The notes under the pieces are model-generated. The model had not been told where the DNA came from. It did no database searches and was given only the letters and a program-made list of their open reading frames with translations. A stretch of DNA of 64,000 nt, from positions 1,806,226 through 1,870,225 of the forward strand of contig OX442415.1 in NCBI GenBank assembly GCA_949361645.1, read 5' to 3'. Shown here piece by piece: positions 37,341 through 49,079 of the stretch; within the stretch, counting starts at the first letter, position 1, and the number at the start of each line of letters is the position of its first letter. This DNA comes from Spongilla lacustris (Eukaryota > Porifera > Demospongiae > Spongillida > Spongillidae). A program made the position numbers and the translations under genes.

Positions 37341-38865
37341 CTTGTCTGATGTAATAACAAGATTATGGATTAAGTCTGACCCTATAGTTAGAAGCTTTCA
37401 ACATGCTGTCAAATGCTCGTTTTGTGGTGAGGAGCACAATGTCGGGTCTTGTACACAATAGCATGCAAGATCAAGTTGCTTATCTTTGGAAGAACACCTA
37501 CTTGCCTGCATGTTTGCAGATGATCAGGATCAAGATTAGGAGACAGGAACATAATCTGAACTTTGTCTGTCAGCATGCAGCATTCACACCATACCTGTAT
37601 TTGCTAATTCTTGATTTTACATTTTTGATTTTTATGTAGTAAGGATCATATATAAAGTGTTACTTTTTGTACTTCAATTGTGTAAACTAATAAGGATGTC
37701 TGCAAACATATTTAGGATACTTTAAAAATTTAATACTTAATGATATTCAAATGAAATAGAACTTGATTATTTTGGTTTGAAATATTCAAATTCTATAATC
37801 ATTAAACTTGATTAATAATAAACATTTTCTTGTAACACATAATCAGAATAATCACAACATATCATTTGTTAATTCACTAATGTCTACATGACCCCTATTT
37901 TTAAACCACTGTGGCCTATTCATTTGTTGTGTTTTGCTAAGGTTTTTTTAACTTGCAGACTCCGACCGGACGGTACGGTAAGTGTTTAACCCGCACAGTT
38001 CCTTTGTTATAAGTCAAACATCGGAGATAGGAGACAAGAAAGGTAAGCATATCACATACCCGATAATGTATCTGTTGCTTTATATATAGAATCATGTCTA
38101 ATCGGAACGAGGATATGATATGTGGTGAGTTAAATATTTTTTTACGATATGAATATATTGTTCGTAATTTATACAGGTGCCTTGGATCGAATATAAACAG
38201 ATTGCCGCCTCGGACTGTTAGTTTGTTGTTTTGTTGTAAATGTGCAAAATGATTAAATTTTAAATTGACTTAACTGGATCGGAACGAGGGGTGGGAGTGG
38301 TAGGAGGATTAATATACGGAATATGAAGCACTTAGTATACGGTGACCACAACGTAGCCACAAAGTGAATTCAACGGTTTGCTAAGCAACCACAAATGTCG
38401 CGTGATTGGTTATATTTGAATATACGCACCTGCGTATATGGTTCTATACGCTGGTGCGTATATTTAAGGTGTATATTCAAATATACGCTATAGAATACGC
38501 AATCGTATAACAAAGTTTTTGCACAGTGTTACGGAATGGCAAGGTTATGCTTTATTGCTCCTCAACCGTCACAGTTTTTATAGCGATTACGCATTGACCG
38601 CTGTACTAAAAAAGTTGTCACTTGGTACTAAATATGCTACGGTGACGCATAAAGTACTGCTAAACGCAGCTTTTTTTGCTCTTTCTAACGATAATAATAT
38701 TATAATCTTTTGAGCATTTTAAAAAAAATTCCGCAGTGCCTACAAAATGTGGCATGTGGAGTTGCTCGCAACTTGACGTCGGTCACCCACCGGTAAAATA
38801 TTTAGCCCACGCAACAAAATGCGCGTGACTCCCGCATGATTAGACTATTAAGGTTTATTTTATTG

Positions 38866-38938
38866 CAAGGTGGTCACTTTTTCTACGCCAGTGATGTCAT
38901 CCATCCGCTGCTGCTAACTGGGTCTGGGGCCTAGACTA
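38866..38938 (-). repeat. Dispersed terminal repeat, right copy (inverted)
   Basis: On the minus strand it reads TAGTCTAGGCCCCAGACCCA, then the same gttagcagcagcggatgg and gcgtagaaaaagtgaccacc blocks as 29038-29145, but without about 30 internal bases. It faces the left copy in inverted orientation, 9.9 kb away. Confidence 0.65.
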
Positions 38939-39019
38939 CGATAGTTATACCGAATGTTTTTTATGACCTAATTACACACTTTAAACCAGCCAATAATTAT
39001 TGTTGTTTGACGCGCCAAG

Positions 39020-40927
39020 ATGGGATTGTTCTCGTTCTCCCAGGCGGTTACTAGTCTCGTACCCAGACCCACCTGACGTAAGCTTACAGTATAAACACTA
39101 CGACAGTGTTTATACTGTAAGCGATAAACGCTTACGTCAGGTGGGTCTGGGTACGAGACTAGGCGGTTACGGTTATCTTCGTTGCATTTCTTTGCTATAG
39201 CTGCTACAACATCTATTCCCCAGCCAGTGTGATGCAAACGCGAACCAGCAATGCTTGGTTCCGGCCTATGAAAAAACGCAGGAATTAGAGGTAATTAAAA
39301 AAAGTTTGTTTGCGTATGCATCTGCTCTGAGTTGAAAAATCATTTCGTTCAGCTCTGGGTGTACACCTCGCATAAATTGGCACCAAACAACCAAAAGGAC
39401 ATGGATATCCTGATCCGTAGACCACTCTTCCGCAGTGATAATTTCACCGAGTAAGTATATTGTGTTTCAGTAGTAGCTGCATCCTGCATGTACTACTTAA
39501 GGCGCAACATATGAATGTGTGGTTGCGTTATATATTATGTATGCATACATGTACGTCCGCACATGCATTCACACAGTGGCTACACGTAGACCCGCCCTGT
39601 ATGTCATGCACATGCATTCATACAGGGGCCGTAGGGCCACATGTACGTCCGCGCCAGTTAGTCACCACAAAGCCAAATGTGTACAGCTGGCCTTTTTTTT
39701 TTTTTTTTTTTTTTTTTTTGCAAAGACAGATCAATGTGACGCTTCCTTCAAAGACTCTGCGCAATGGCACGCTCTATGCGTACGTGTACCTGGGGCCTAA
39801 AGGCAGACATCCACAGCAACACTCTCAGTATGTGGCAGCTTCGTCCGCTTTTTTGACACGCTATTCAGTGCCCGAAATGACGGCTTTCAACCTTCTGTCT
39901 GGAGAGAACCACGTGAGTTTTGAGCAGGGAAGGGCCCGCTTAATTTTACTATCTGAGAGGTTTGGCCCGCGGACAATGTAAAAGGTGGTTTTAAACTATG
40001 AATGCATTGTGTTTCGGCAAGATTGGGAGATGTATTTGGAAGCGTTCTCAAAATTGGTGCCCAAGCATTTCTTGTTCATTCCCTGTTATGATAAACACAG
40101 CTAGTGCCAGGATGCATGGGCTGTACTTGATGATAATGCATGTGTGCAGCAACGTACCACACTGCTGTAGTTGGTTGTATCTGTACTCAGAGGACTTATT
40201 TCATGTCTACCAGGTTTTGGATCAGGAGCGAAAGTTAACAGAATGTTGCATTTGCATCATAGTGATGTTAGCCATAGTTGTGTTGCTAAATTAATGTTGC
40301 TTTCCTGCAGTGTAGCAGCCGAGTTCCATAAATACTAAACACGTTATGTAAAACTTGCTTTACATTACTGTTTAGTAAAATGTGGCTGATTGTGAAGCCT
40401 ATCTCACAATGTTGCCAGCAAAGTTTTTCTTATCTTGTGAGGGAGCCTCTTGTCTTCTTTACTTTTGAGATACAATGAACAATGATTAAAATCTTTAACA
40501 TACGATGAAATCTTCTTAATTCATTTCTCTCTCAGAGTCAAAAAACGTTCTTTTGATCTTCCAATACGCGACCGGTTTCGCGGAGTAAATTACTCCTTCA
40601 GGCAAAAATAGCGTAACAAGCACAATTAGTTCCGTAGTCCACATTGTATCCAATGCTAGCTGCATTTATGTTTTAATGTAACCGATGACCAAAATGGTAG
40701 TTTAATGATTAAACTGTTTTTAGTGAGTAGGGCTATTTAGAGTGGTTGTTTGGTTCAGTACTGTACATGTATAACCTGTACATTGCATAGAACTGCCTAT
40801 GAGTTAAGATGTTTGGATTGCTTGGCTAAATAGATTGTATCCTGTCGACAAGACACGTGTAAATGAGCTTGGTGAATCTTTTGAAGAGCAGGGCAAGACA
40901 CCAGTGGACGCCAAGAAGAACGACTAA
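39020..40927 (+). pseudogene. CLPTM1L: CLPTM1L homologue, interrupted and internally deleted
   Basis: Exon 1 (39020-39290) starts MGLFSFSQAVT; after a MITE insertion it continues with VIFVAFLCYSCYNIYSPA, the N-terminal membrane helix. Exon 2 (39332-39450) encodes KNHFVQLWVYTSHKLAPNNQ. Exon 3 (39726-39912) encodes INVTLPSKTLRNGTLYAYVY and TRYSVPEMTAFNLLSGE, diagnostic of CLPTM1L. A last exon (40834-40927) encodes LYPVDKTRVNELGESFEE, the conserved C-terminus. Phases agree for exons 2-3; exon 1 needs one more A in the run at 39271-39276. The exons for the roughly 350 central residues, with most membrane helices, are absent between 39913 and 40833. CLPTM1L is an ER multi-pass protein reported to act as a lipid scramblase in GPI-anchor synthesis. 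As sequenced this copy cannot be functional; a paralogue or assembly fault should be considered. Confidence 0.85.
39052..39161. mobile_element. 110-bp palindromic MITE in CLPTM1L exon 1
   Basis: Ends are TAGTCTCGTACCCAGACCCA and its exact complement. Internal arms (ttacagtataaacact) are also inverted. GGCGGTTAC occurs on both sides (39043-39051 and 39162-39170), a perfect 9-bp target duplication. Removing the element and one copy of the duplication restores the exon. Insert plus duplication is 119 bp, so the frame is shifted, and the element brings an in-frame TGA. Confidence 0.93.
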
Positions 40928-42399
40928 TCGTTAAGTCTTCCCAAAGTTTTATGATTGACAATCATCTCACATCAGCTGTACTGTGGACCCCACGTGCTCT
41001 TATAGCACAATAGCGTTAGTAAAAAGTTGCAATACAATAAAAGTACAAATATATATAACAAATAATCCATTTTGGTAAGATGTATCATGCACTAATAAAC
41101 TGCCTAACTATCTAGGGAGTTAAGTCTACATGACTGAGATGAGCATTAAATGCACTGATGGAGGATGCAGGATTTGGACTGATAGTTCCAGATTGGTATG
41201 ACGCATTAAAAAAATTCAGATTTAATTTAAACCAGGCAATGACTTCTTGCTGATAGCTTACTGTGGGACCCCACACTGTTGGGCAGTATACTGGTAATGT
41301 GTATTTGTATAAACTGCTTGTTTGTAGATGTAGAAGGTTGTCCCAATTCCTGATGAAATTTTTTCTTTGTTATGAACAAAAATTACATGTCATTTTTCCC
41401 CCAGAAATGGCATAACTCATGTTGTGAGGGAATGTTTGCAATGTCCATGGTGCAAATGGGATGCGAAATATCTTTCTTAGCATATCATGTATACTGACTT
41501 ATATAATACAGGGAAAGTGTACCAATAAACAAATTGAGCCTACAGATATTTTTGAGAGGTGCAGTCCAAACATAGCATTACTTCTATTGGGTATTCTTCC
41601 TTAGTTTAATATTGGCACTTGTTTGAAATCACACCACCCATGCATTGCCGCTCTTAATTTTACGTCTTACAGGGTCACAGGTAACGTTTAATGTTTTGTG
41701 AGGGGGGAAGGGGGGGGGGAGAGAGAGAATTGGGGAATGGGCATACAACAGTGAAGAGGTTACTGTGCATGCTCCTGCCATTGTCATACAACCATTAATT
41801 GTACTAGACCTAACACCTTTCATTATTCTTATAGAAGATTGTCACAATATAGTTATATGTAGTACTCACATGTACATTGGTGCATTTCAAATGTGTAGAT
41901 ATTGTGTCATGAATGTGCACAAAAGTTAGAACAACTCTTCCTAATAACCAGATAGAACTAAAAAAAATTAAAAAGATGTCTAAAGATTTTAATTTTTCAA
42001 TGTTACCATTCAGGATAGATATATTATGCACCTTTTATTGCTTTGTACCCTAGGTATCGTAATTGCTTGCTCTGGTATGTATCACATTCACATGACATCT
42101 ATCATCGTGTCATGATAACATGGGATAGAATTGGATGGATAACCATGTAAATCCAAACCCCTGTATACTGGAGTTGTGGAATGAATATGATGTACATGTA
42201 CATTGACCTTAGTGCAATACTGTTGCCATGGTAACATGTCTTACATATATAAGGTCCTGTAAACGTACTGCAAATGAAGGCAGACAAAAAAAAACTGAAC
42301 TGTCATGCATGTACCTGGGTAGATAGATTATTATCTGGTGTGCATGTATTTTGATGGAAGGTCAACATGCCTCCCCCCCCCCCCCCCCCCCCCCCAGGT
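40928..42399. other. CLPTM1L 3' flank and spacer
   Basis: An AATAAA at about 41034 may be the poly(A) signal of the CLPTM1L gene. The rest has G-rich (41700-41725) and C-rich (42370-42395) simple tracts and no recognised exon on either strand. Confidence 0.45.
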
Positions 42400-43275
42400 T
42401 GCCAAAAAAATAAAAAAATGCAAGAACAAGACAAGATAAGTTTACATGCAGGGCTGCTGCAAAATGTATATCATATATGATGGTGTCCTTAGCCTCTCTG
42501 GCCAATATAGAATGCAGGATCTGGAGCTTACAGGCCTCTGCTGCATAGGCTGCAGCATCGATCAGCCTCACCCAGCAGCAGATTTAAACTTGCCTCTATC
42601 CATAGATCTGCTATGACTGTGGTCTGCATGTGAGGCTGCGATCTTCCTTCACACTGATACTCAGATCAGCATGACAACACATATAGGTCAACAACCACAT
42701 TGTGCAGGCATATGACCACCTCTCCACATGCCTGCAGGTCACTGCATGATGATCGTATGAATCCAGGGCATTGCCCAGGCAGAATGGGACAATGGATACA
42801 GTGCCATGGGCAGCTCTGCCATGCAGGTGTATTGAACCCTAGCCACCATCTAATAGCCACCTGGTACTCATTAGGTGCCAAGTGCAAACCCAAGCAAATG
42901 GATGGATCACTGATAGTCAGGAGGCTGCACGAGAAGCAGACACTGAGGTGAGATCTATTGCCAGGAGACTGTGATGGCAATGGGAAGGGTAACATAGAAT
43001 TTGTATCCGGCCCACTACTTCATGTTAAAGGTGGATGTTATCAGCATTGTCAAAGCCTGCATAATGAGGACAGAGGCAATGAAGGCAACAGCTGCATATT
43101 GGGAGAGGGAATATACTTCAGCCCATGTTGTGCCTGACACTGAGTTTCTAAACCATATTTGTACATATACAAGATCATTGCCTTGGTTGTCTTCTTTATT
43201 GATGCTGGCTGAATTTATAATTACATAACCATTAACCCAGCTATGTTTATGATTAATTGTGATCGTTGTCATTGT
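42400..43275 (-). pseudogene. Non-LTR retrotransposon fragment (post-RT/endonuclease region)
   Basis: The minus strand encodes SLSQYAAVAFIASV (43015-43272), then after frame breaks LGLHLAPNEYQVAIRWWLGF and CGEVVICLHNVVVDLYV (42666-42995). The last segments correspond to the WWLG and Cys/His region preceding the restriction-like endonuclease in this retroelement family. Several frame shifts are present. It is the same family as the fragments at 6656-7490 and 62820-64000. Confidence 0.55.
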
Positions 43276-44461
43276 GCACTAACCGGTAGAGAGTGGAAAA
43301 GCATGGTTGTAACAAAGGATACATAGAGTAAGAATTCAAACATGATGGAAAACTAGCAACTCAGTATATACTGTTTCTTGTGACTAAAGAGATTTATAAA
43401 CTAGTGAATTCTGCAAACATATTCAACAGCGCTGGCCCCGCGCTAAGCTCCGAGCTTGTAATCGTGCCATTACCTGCGGTATTGGACCCGGAGTACTTTC
43501 TTTGTAAATTAGATGACCAATAAGATTGCAAGATTTTATTAGTTGCTTAGTATATATAGTCAAGAACTAGGAATCTCATAGCTAAGTGAATTGCAGTCAG
43601 GATATTGGATGAATTCTTTTTACATCTTTCTATTCTTAATTGTGCTTTATGAATATCAGCACGACATTGGCCGACCCTGCTACAACTCCATTTCTCCCTA
43701 ACGTACCAGGCCAGCAGTGGGTAAAGGTTGGCTATCTGGATATGACCGATCCAACGCAGCAGTGTCCTGATTCGTGGATAGAGTTTATACTGCTTCACTG
43801 ATAACAGTGCACCTTTTGACTCGGTAAAAATATCCACTAATGGATCCAGCTATATCAAATGGCATGCGGGAGCTATCAAGTGGGATCGCCTGATGGTTTC
43901 GCATCACTTGGTAGTATCGCACCAAGGCTACAAGGCATCGAAGGGTCATCTGGAAACAGGCATCACGTGTACACATATGCCGCTGGGATTTCAGAAAACA
44001 GCACTTCCACGTACCCGCTAGCAAACGATAGCATGTTTCCATGCGCAGGAGGAACTAAGAAATCAGAATCATCCTAAAGCAACTTGTCCTCAATTGCTGG
44101 CCACGGGGCGGTGTATTCTGTTTGACATGTCCCTCAATAAAGGTAGCTTACAAATGAATTATCCCAACCCTTGCAGCATAGCACATCTTGGAAAAATGTT
44201 AATAGTCCAAATCAGCAGTCCAGAGCCATGCAGCCCATCAGATCGCACGATAAACTTGTGAGTCGTAGGTTAATTAGTGGTGTAAAAGGAAAATCTAAAA
44301 CGAAATAACACAGACCTTATACTATGCATGCCCTAACTGTATGAAGAGGGTTAAAAAAATGTGTCCGAGCAAAACTGCTACAGTCTAGGCGCACTGCGTT
44401 ATAGGCGCATTCCCTCGTTACGTACCTGCTGCTCTCCACGTGATTTGCGTTTCTTAAGAAA
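43276..44461. other. Stretch before the second hAT transposase
   Basis: Overlapping minus-strand open frames at 43547-43837 and 43785-44042 share no recognised domain. The start of the second hAT element should lie in this stretch, but I could not find paired terminal repeats. cagcgctggccccgcgc at 43427 is a weak candidate. Confidence 0.35.
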
Positions 44462-46538
44462 ATGGCTTCAAGTTCGGCGATTGCAAGTTGTACTCCTGAT
44501 AAACCGCATCAACCTAGAGGGTTTCCATTTCCAAAACTTGAATATGGTAAGACCAACGTAGCCAAAAGATCCTTTCAACCCTCTTGGTTTGATAAGTGGC
44601 CCTGGCTTCACTATTGTGAAGAAAATGACAGTGTAGTGTGTCATATTAGCCTCTTAGCAAAGTCGGAAAAGAAGCTTTTGTGGTCTTCTAATGCTGACAC
44701 AGCGTTCATATCAAGAGGATTTAGCAATTGGAAGGACGCCACGAAGAAATTTCCGATACACGAGGGTACGATATGTCACAAAGAAGCATGTCTAAAGGTC
44801 ATCATTTTGCCATCAACTACACCAGATATTGCTTCCAGCCTCTCCTTGCAACACCAAGTAGAATGCAAAGAGAGGCGGCAGTGTTTTCTTAAAATCCTTT
44901 CAAATGTGAGATTTTTAGCAAGGCAAGGGTTGCCCCTAAGAGGGCATGATGACGAAACAGAATCAAACTTTTTTCAGTTGTTAAAACTGCGAGGTGAAGA
45001 TGATCCAAGAATTGAGACATGGTTAAAGAAGAAAACAGACAAGTATACATCAGCGGACATTCAAAATGAAATACTTAAACTTATGGCAATGAGGGTTCTA
45101 CGTGAATTGATTTTGCCCATACAAGCAGCGCCGTTTTTTTGCATCATGGTCGATGAAACCACGGATGCAGCCAACAAAGAACAAGTTGTTGTCTGTCTTA
45201 GATGGGTGGATGACATATTTGAGGCCCACGAGATGTTCGTTGGATTATATAAAGTAGAATCAACCGAGGCAAGTGCAATTCTCTTTGTTATACGCGATGT
45301 TCTCAAACGATTTAACATTTCTATAGCTAAATTAAGAGGACATTATGTCGGGTTATAAAAACGGTGTAGCTACAAAAATTCGTGAAGAAGAACCAAGAGC
45401 ATTTTACACTCATTGCTACGGTCATTCATTGAACTTGGCTTGTAATGATACTATCAGACAATGCCAGCTTATAAGAAATGCCTTTGACACAGCACAAGAA
45501 ATCACTAACTTGGTTAAGAAATCACCCCGTCGGGATGCTTTGTTGAGCCGTTTGAAGCACGAACTAGCACTGCCTTCGCCGGGAATACGGGCATTGTGTC
45601 CTACTAGGTGGACCACCAATGCAGAGTGCCTTGGAAGGATTTTGTCTAATTATGAAGTGTTGTTTACACTGTGGGAGGAATCGCTGCGATACGTTAAAGA
45701 AACAGACATGAAATCTAGAATAATAGGCGTAAAAGCATGTATGGAATCGTTTGATTTCCTGTTTGGTTTGATGTTAGGTCAGTTGCTACTACGACACAGT
45801 GACAATCTAAGTCAGACACTCCAATCCCCTAGCATGTCTGCAGCAGAAGGCCAATCTGTAGCAGCAATGACAGTAAAAACTCTTCAGTCATTAAGGTCAG
45901 AAGAAAATTTTGCAGCCTTTTGGGGAAGAGTTTATCAGACTGCTAGTGAACTTGAAGTGGAATATCCCACGCTACCACGCAAAAGAAGGCCATGTAAATG
46001 ATATGATTCTGGTTCAAGTGAAGGAGATCATCCAGGAAATGTCCAAGATATGTACTGTCGTATTTTCTTTGAAGCACTAGACCTGATGATCTGTGGTATT
46101 CAAACTCGATTTGACCAGCCTGGATATCAGGTTTATTGTAAGCTAGAAAATCTTCTATTGAAAGCAGCAAATAAAGAAAATTTCGATGAAGAATTGCAGT
46201 TTGTGACTGAATTTTACGGTGATGATCTGAACATTGATCAGTTGAGACTGCACTTAGATATAATGTCCCAAAATCTGCCTAAATTCAATGGAAGGTATAC
46301 TCTACAATGTGTTGTGGTGTATCTAAGGGATCTCACACCCATCCAAAGAGTGCTTGTTTCACAAGTTTGCACATTAGTATCGCTGATTTTGGTCCTGCCT
46401 GCAACAAATGCTACAAGCGAACGTTCTTTCAGCACGCTGCGAAGAATTAAAACCTTTTTACGAAGTACTATATCAGTGTATCTTGCAGATATGAAAGTTC
46501 TCTTTCACATCTTATTAATACAACTCTGCCTTAGCTGA
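44462..46538 (+). pseudogene. Second hAT transposase, decayed
   Basis: It is related to the copy at 33480 but clearly diverged. It has a TTF-type finger (DKWPWLHYCEENDSVVCHIS), a DDE core (FFCIMVDETTDAANKEQVVV), HCYGHSLNLACNDTI, RALCPTRWTTNAECL and the dimerisation motif NATSERSFSTLRRIKTFLRS at 46400-46460. At about 45340 the conserved block after RGHY is deleted with a frame shift, and an in-frame TGA interrupts at 45999-46001. The last codons are replaced by an unrelated sequence. No terminal repeats were found, so it may be a truncated insertion. Confidence 0.85.
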
Positions 46539-46589
46539 CTTTGAAAGGAAATGGAGTGCACCTTTCCATCAGTATTATATGACTTGCAT

Positions 46590-47196
46590 ACACGCTGACA
46601 TTAAATCCATTGCCAAGTGGGGGATTGAGCCATGTGGTGTATGCAGTATACAATCCATTTAGTGGAATAACAAGTAATCAGGGTGAAGGCTTTAATCATG
46701 TACTAAAAAGCTTGCAGGAATGGAAAGAAGCACCCCTGGATTGCATGGTCCTTTCTCTGTACTATTGGTTGATGTTCTACTTACGTGAAATTGAGAGAAG
46801 AAACAAGGTTTGGAAGAATATAAACTTCATCCATAATTCTCAAGCTTGCTTGATATGCAACCTTCACTGCTTCCTGAACCAAACACATATAATCCCAAAA
46901 GCATTATTGACCATATTAAAGGTAATCTTACATACTTTGATCATGAAATAAATAAAGATTCTCCTCCAGTCACAAGTAACCTGACACAAATGCAATGTGC
47001 CAGATGTGTAATAGAAAATAGCAGAATTAGTTTTGATCCAAGACTGCACACTTTCACTACAGTGGGAAGTACAAAACCTCATGTGGTTATTTTGCATCCA
47101 AAAGAGTCACTCACTAATGTGACACAATGTAACTTATCATTATGGGCTACATTTGCATGCACACAGCTGAAGCCAAAAGTATTACTTTTACCTTAG
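46590..47196 (+). pseudogene. MULE-like transposase C-terminal fragment
   Basis: It encodes NPFSGITSNQGEGFNHVLKS and LQEWKEAPLDCMVLSLYYWL, the pattern that follows the catalytic core in MULE-type transposases (SN..E.FN..LK), then LREIERR. After frame shifts near 46805 and 46840 it continues with LPEPNTYNPKSIIDHIKG. The catalytic Asp/Glu residues lie upstream and are missing. It directly abuts the second hAT fragment, so two truncated elements are joined here. Confidence 0.5.
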
Positions 47197-47617
47197 TGTG
47201 TGTGCAGTGAAAGCTAAGTCACCATTACAATTATATCAGCAATCACAAATTTTTTTTGTATACATGGCTTGTGAAACCTGTTCATCTACAACAGTAATAA
47301 ATGTATTCTTCTGTATCTATCTTGCTGTCCCATATGCAGAATTGTCCTTTAACTCAAAGTCATTGTACATCTGATCAAAGTTCCGTATCTCATATGTTGT
47401 AGGCTGTAGCACAGACAGTACGAGTTTTATAGCTCATTTTACAAATGCTTAAGATCAGCAATATTCCAAGTGAACATGAAACAAATACAATGGAAATGCT
47501 TATCCCAACAATAAATCCAGGAATACCTTGTACTGACATGGCCAGAACATAAGTTATTCCATTTGATAAATTCATCGTGCATGTGATGTGTGTACGCCAA
47601 ATCGTATGAACCCGGCA
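47197..47617. other. Short spacer
   Basis: AT-rich; no gene, repeat or RNA seen in these 420 bases. Confidence 0.4.
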
Positions 47618-47751
47618 GCAGTTTGGGACATGCATGTATGACATCTCAAAATTCCATATGCACAGCCTGTGGTTTAGAGCAGCCACTGCAGCAGCACAGT
47701 TCAGTGTGGCAAGGAAGAAGGAATATTTAGAGGCAAGAAAGGTCTTCTTAC
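47618..47751 (+). repeat. ~125-bp direct repeat, copy 1
   Basis: It is nearly identical to 48956-49079 over gcagtttgggacatg, atatgcacagcctgtggttt, agagcagccactgcagcagc and aggaagaaggaatattt. In one plus frame both copies encode MH.LWFRAATAAAQFSVARKK, but the differences include amino-acid changes and the flanks differ, so coding is not established. Confidence 0.7.
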
Positions 47752-48038
47752 AAGCGATGTTCATGAAAGAGAGCAAATTGCATAGCTATACATGCGTACA
47801 AATCAGCATACTGTATCAAAGCTACATACATGCATGCATATATGGTCAGATATTGGTGTAATGTTTTATGCAACAATCCGGCCACAGATATACATGTAAT
47901 AGAAAGTGAATATGTCAAACGCACACAGTCAACTCTGTGCCTTTGCTAGTGGAGATGTTACATATAGGGAATGAGAAGTGTGCCGTTTCTTATGCGCATG
48001 GTAATACAGCAATTCAAGTGAATCTACAACAGTGCAGT

Positions 48039-48750
48039 GCATGGCGTAGGAACTGTAGCGGCCATGGCCGCCACACTTTTTCTGTGGATTTTATTATATA
48101 TTTTAAAATTTCCAATGATTGCCATGTAGTATTAACAGCTCACGTTACTATATATGTACAACAGCCGCTCGAGGGTCCGGGGTATATCTTATACAAGGAA
48201 GAGCATACATTTGATCGAACAGGAACTATAGCTTTGATTAATATCAGTAGAAAAGTTGCTATATTGCGCGCTAGCAAATCGATCGACGTGCTAGCTCGGA
48301 CTGTGTTTGCAGCTGCCATGTTAAATAGCTGCGATGAGCGAATTCTGTTCAGGCTCAGCTACCGAAATTACAGCATCAGAGAGCTTACCTGCCACTATTC
48401 CTAACTACAGTAACTACGAGCATTTTTGTTTTGGCATATTTACAACCATCGTATACAGATCAGCTCAGTTTGATTGAAATAGTCGCAGAGAAGCTAATTT
48501 TAGAACATATCTGTAAACCCATTGAAATATAGCACTTTGATCACATAATTGCATTCTTTCATAAAAGATTCAAGTCTACAGTGTATAGCTGTTCATGAAA
48601 AGTGGTAAAATTTCGTATGGATTTTGAACATAAAAGTTGCACAAATAGCAAAGCTTCTGGGGCGGTGCCCCAGACCCCAATGCTCTGTGCCCCTCCCATT
48701 TCTATTACGTACCCTAAGCCGCTACACTTTATAAGTCCTTCCTACGCCTC
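48039..48750. mobile_element. Non-autonomous hAT-like element with 6-bp duplication
   Basis: The left end has GCATGGCGTAGGAACTGTAG. The complement of the right end has GAGGCGTAGGAAGGACTTAT followed by a GTGTAGCGGC block, matching the GTAGCGGCC near the left end. TGCAGT flanks both sides (48033-48038 and 48751-48756). No transposase is encoded. Confidence 0.65.
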
Positions 48751-48955
48751 TGCAGTAAAATTGTACAGAGACCACATTTTACGTGATACTACATGCGGTT
48801 AAACATCCTCGCAATATAAAGCAGGTCTAAAACATAAGATACAAAATATTAGGGCAACAAACATTTATTGTGCTACAGCTGTTCAAATCCAATTCAAATG
48901 CTAGTAATAATAGGGCATTCAATTCCTCCTCAACTGGATTCAATAAAAGGCAATT

Positions 48956-49079
48956 GCAGTTTGGGACATGACACTTCAAAATGCCATATGCACAACCTGT
49001 GGTTTAGAGCAGCCACTGCAGCAGCACAGTTCAGTGTGGCCAGGAAGAAGGAATATTTTGAGGCAAGAAAGGACTTCTC
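48956..49079 (+). repeat. ~125-bp direct repeat, copy 2
   Basis: Second copy of the unit at 47618-47751, 1.34 kb downstream on the same strand and across the element at 48039-48750. The origin is unknown: segmental duplication or two insertions of one short element. Confidence 0.7.

Larger units (their letters stand above)
32421..38528. mobile_element. Sequence bounded by CACTGTGCAAAAAGTT-type inverted ends
   Basis: CACTGTGCAAAAAGTT at 32421 is mirrored by AAGTTTTTGCACAGTG ending at 38528. Both are followed inward by related motifs with TATACGAT, CGTATATTT and GTATATT. The flanks show no clear target duplication, so these could be two separate solo ends of one family rather than one 6.1-kb element. 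A complete hAT element lies inside. Confidence 0.35.
36024..38865. other. Stretch between hAT element and CLPTM1L
   Basis: Mostly AT-rich. A (GTTC)n microsatellite (36960-37008) precedes a possible small gene at 37041. A segment at 37340-37450 encodes a zinc-knuckle-like KCSFCGEEHNVGSC, perhaps from a mobile-element protein. TATACG-rich sequence at 38400-38520 belongs to the inverted end described above. Nothing else is recognised. Confidence 0.4.

Noticed and set aside
43547..44042. Two overlapping minus-strand frames
   Set aside because: They overlap each other, have no recognised motif and lack splice support.
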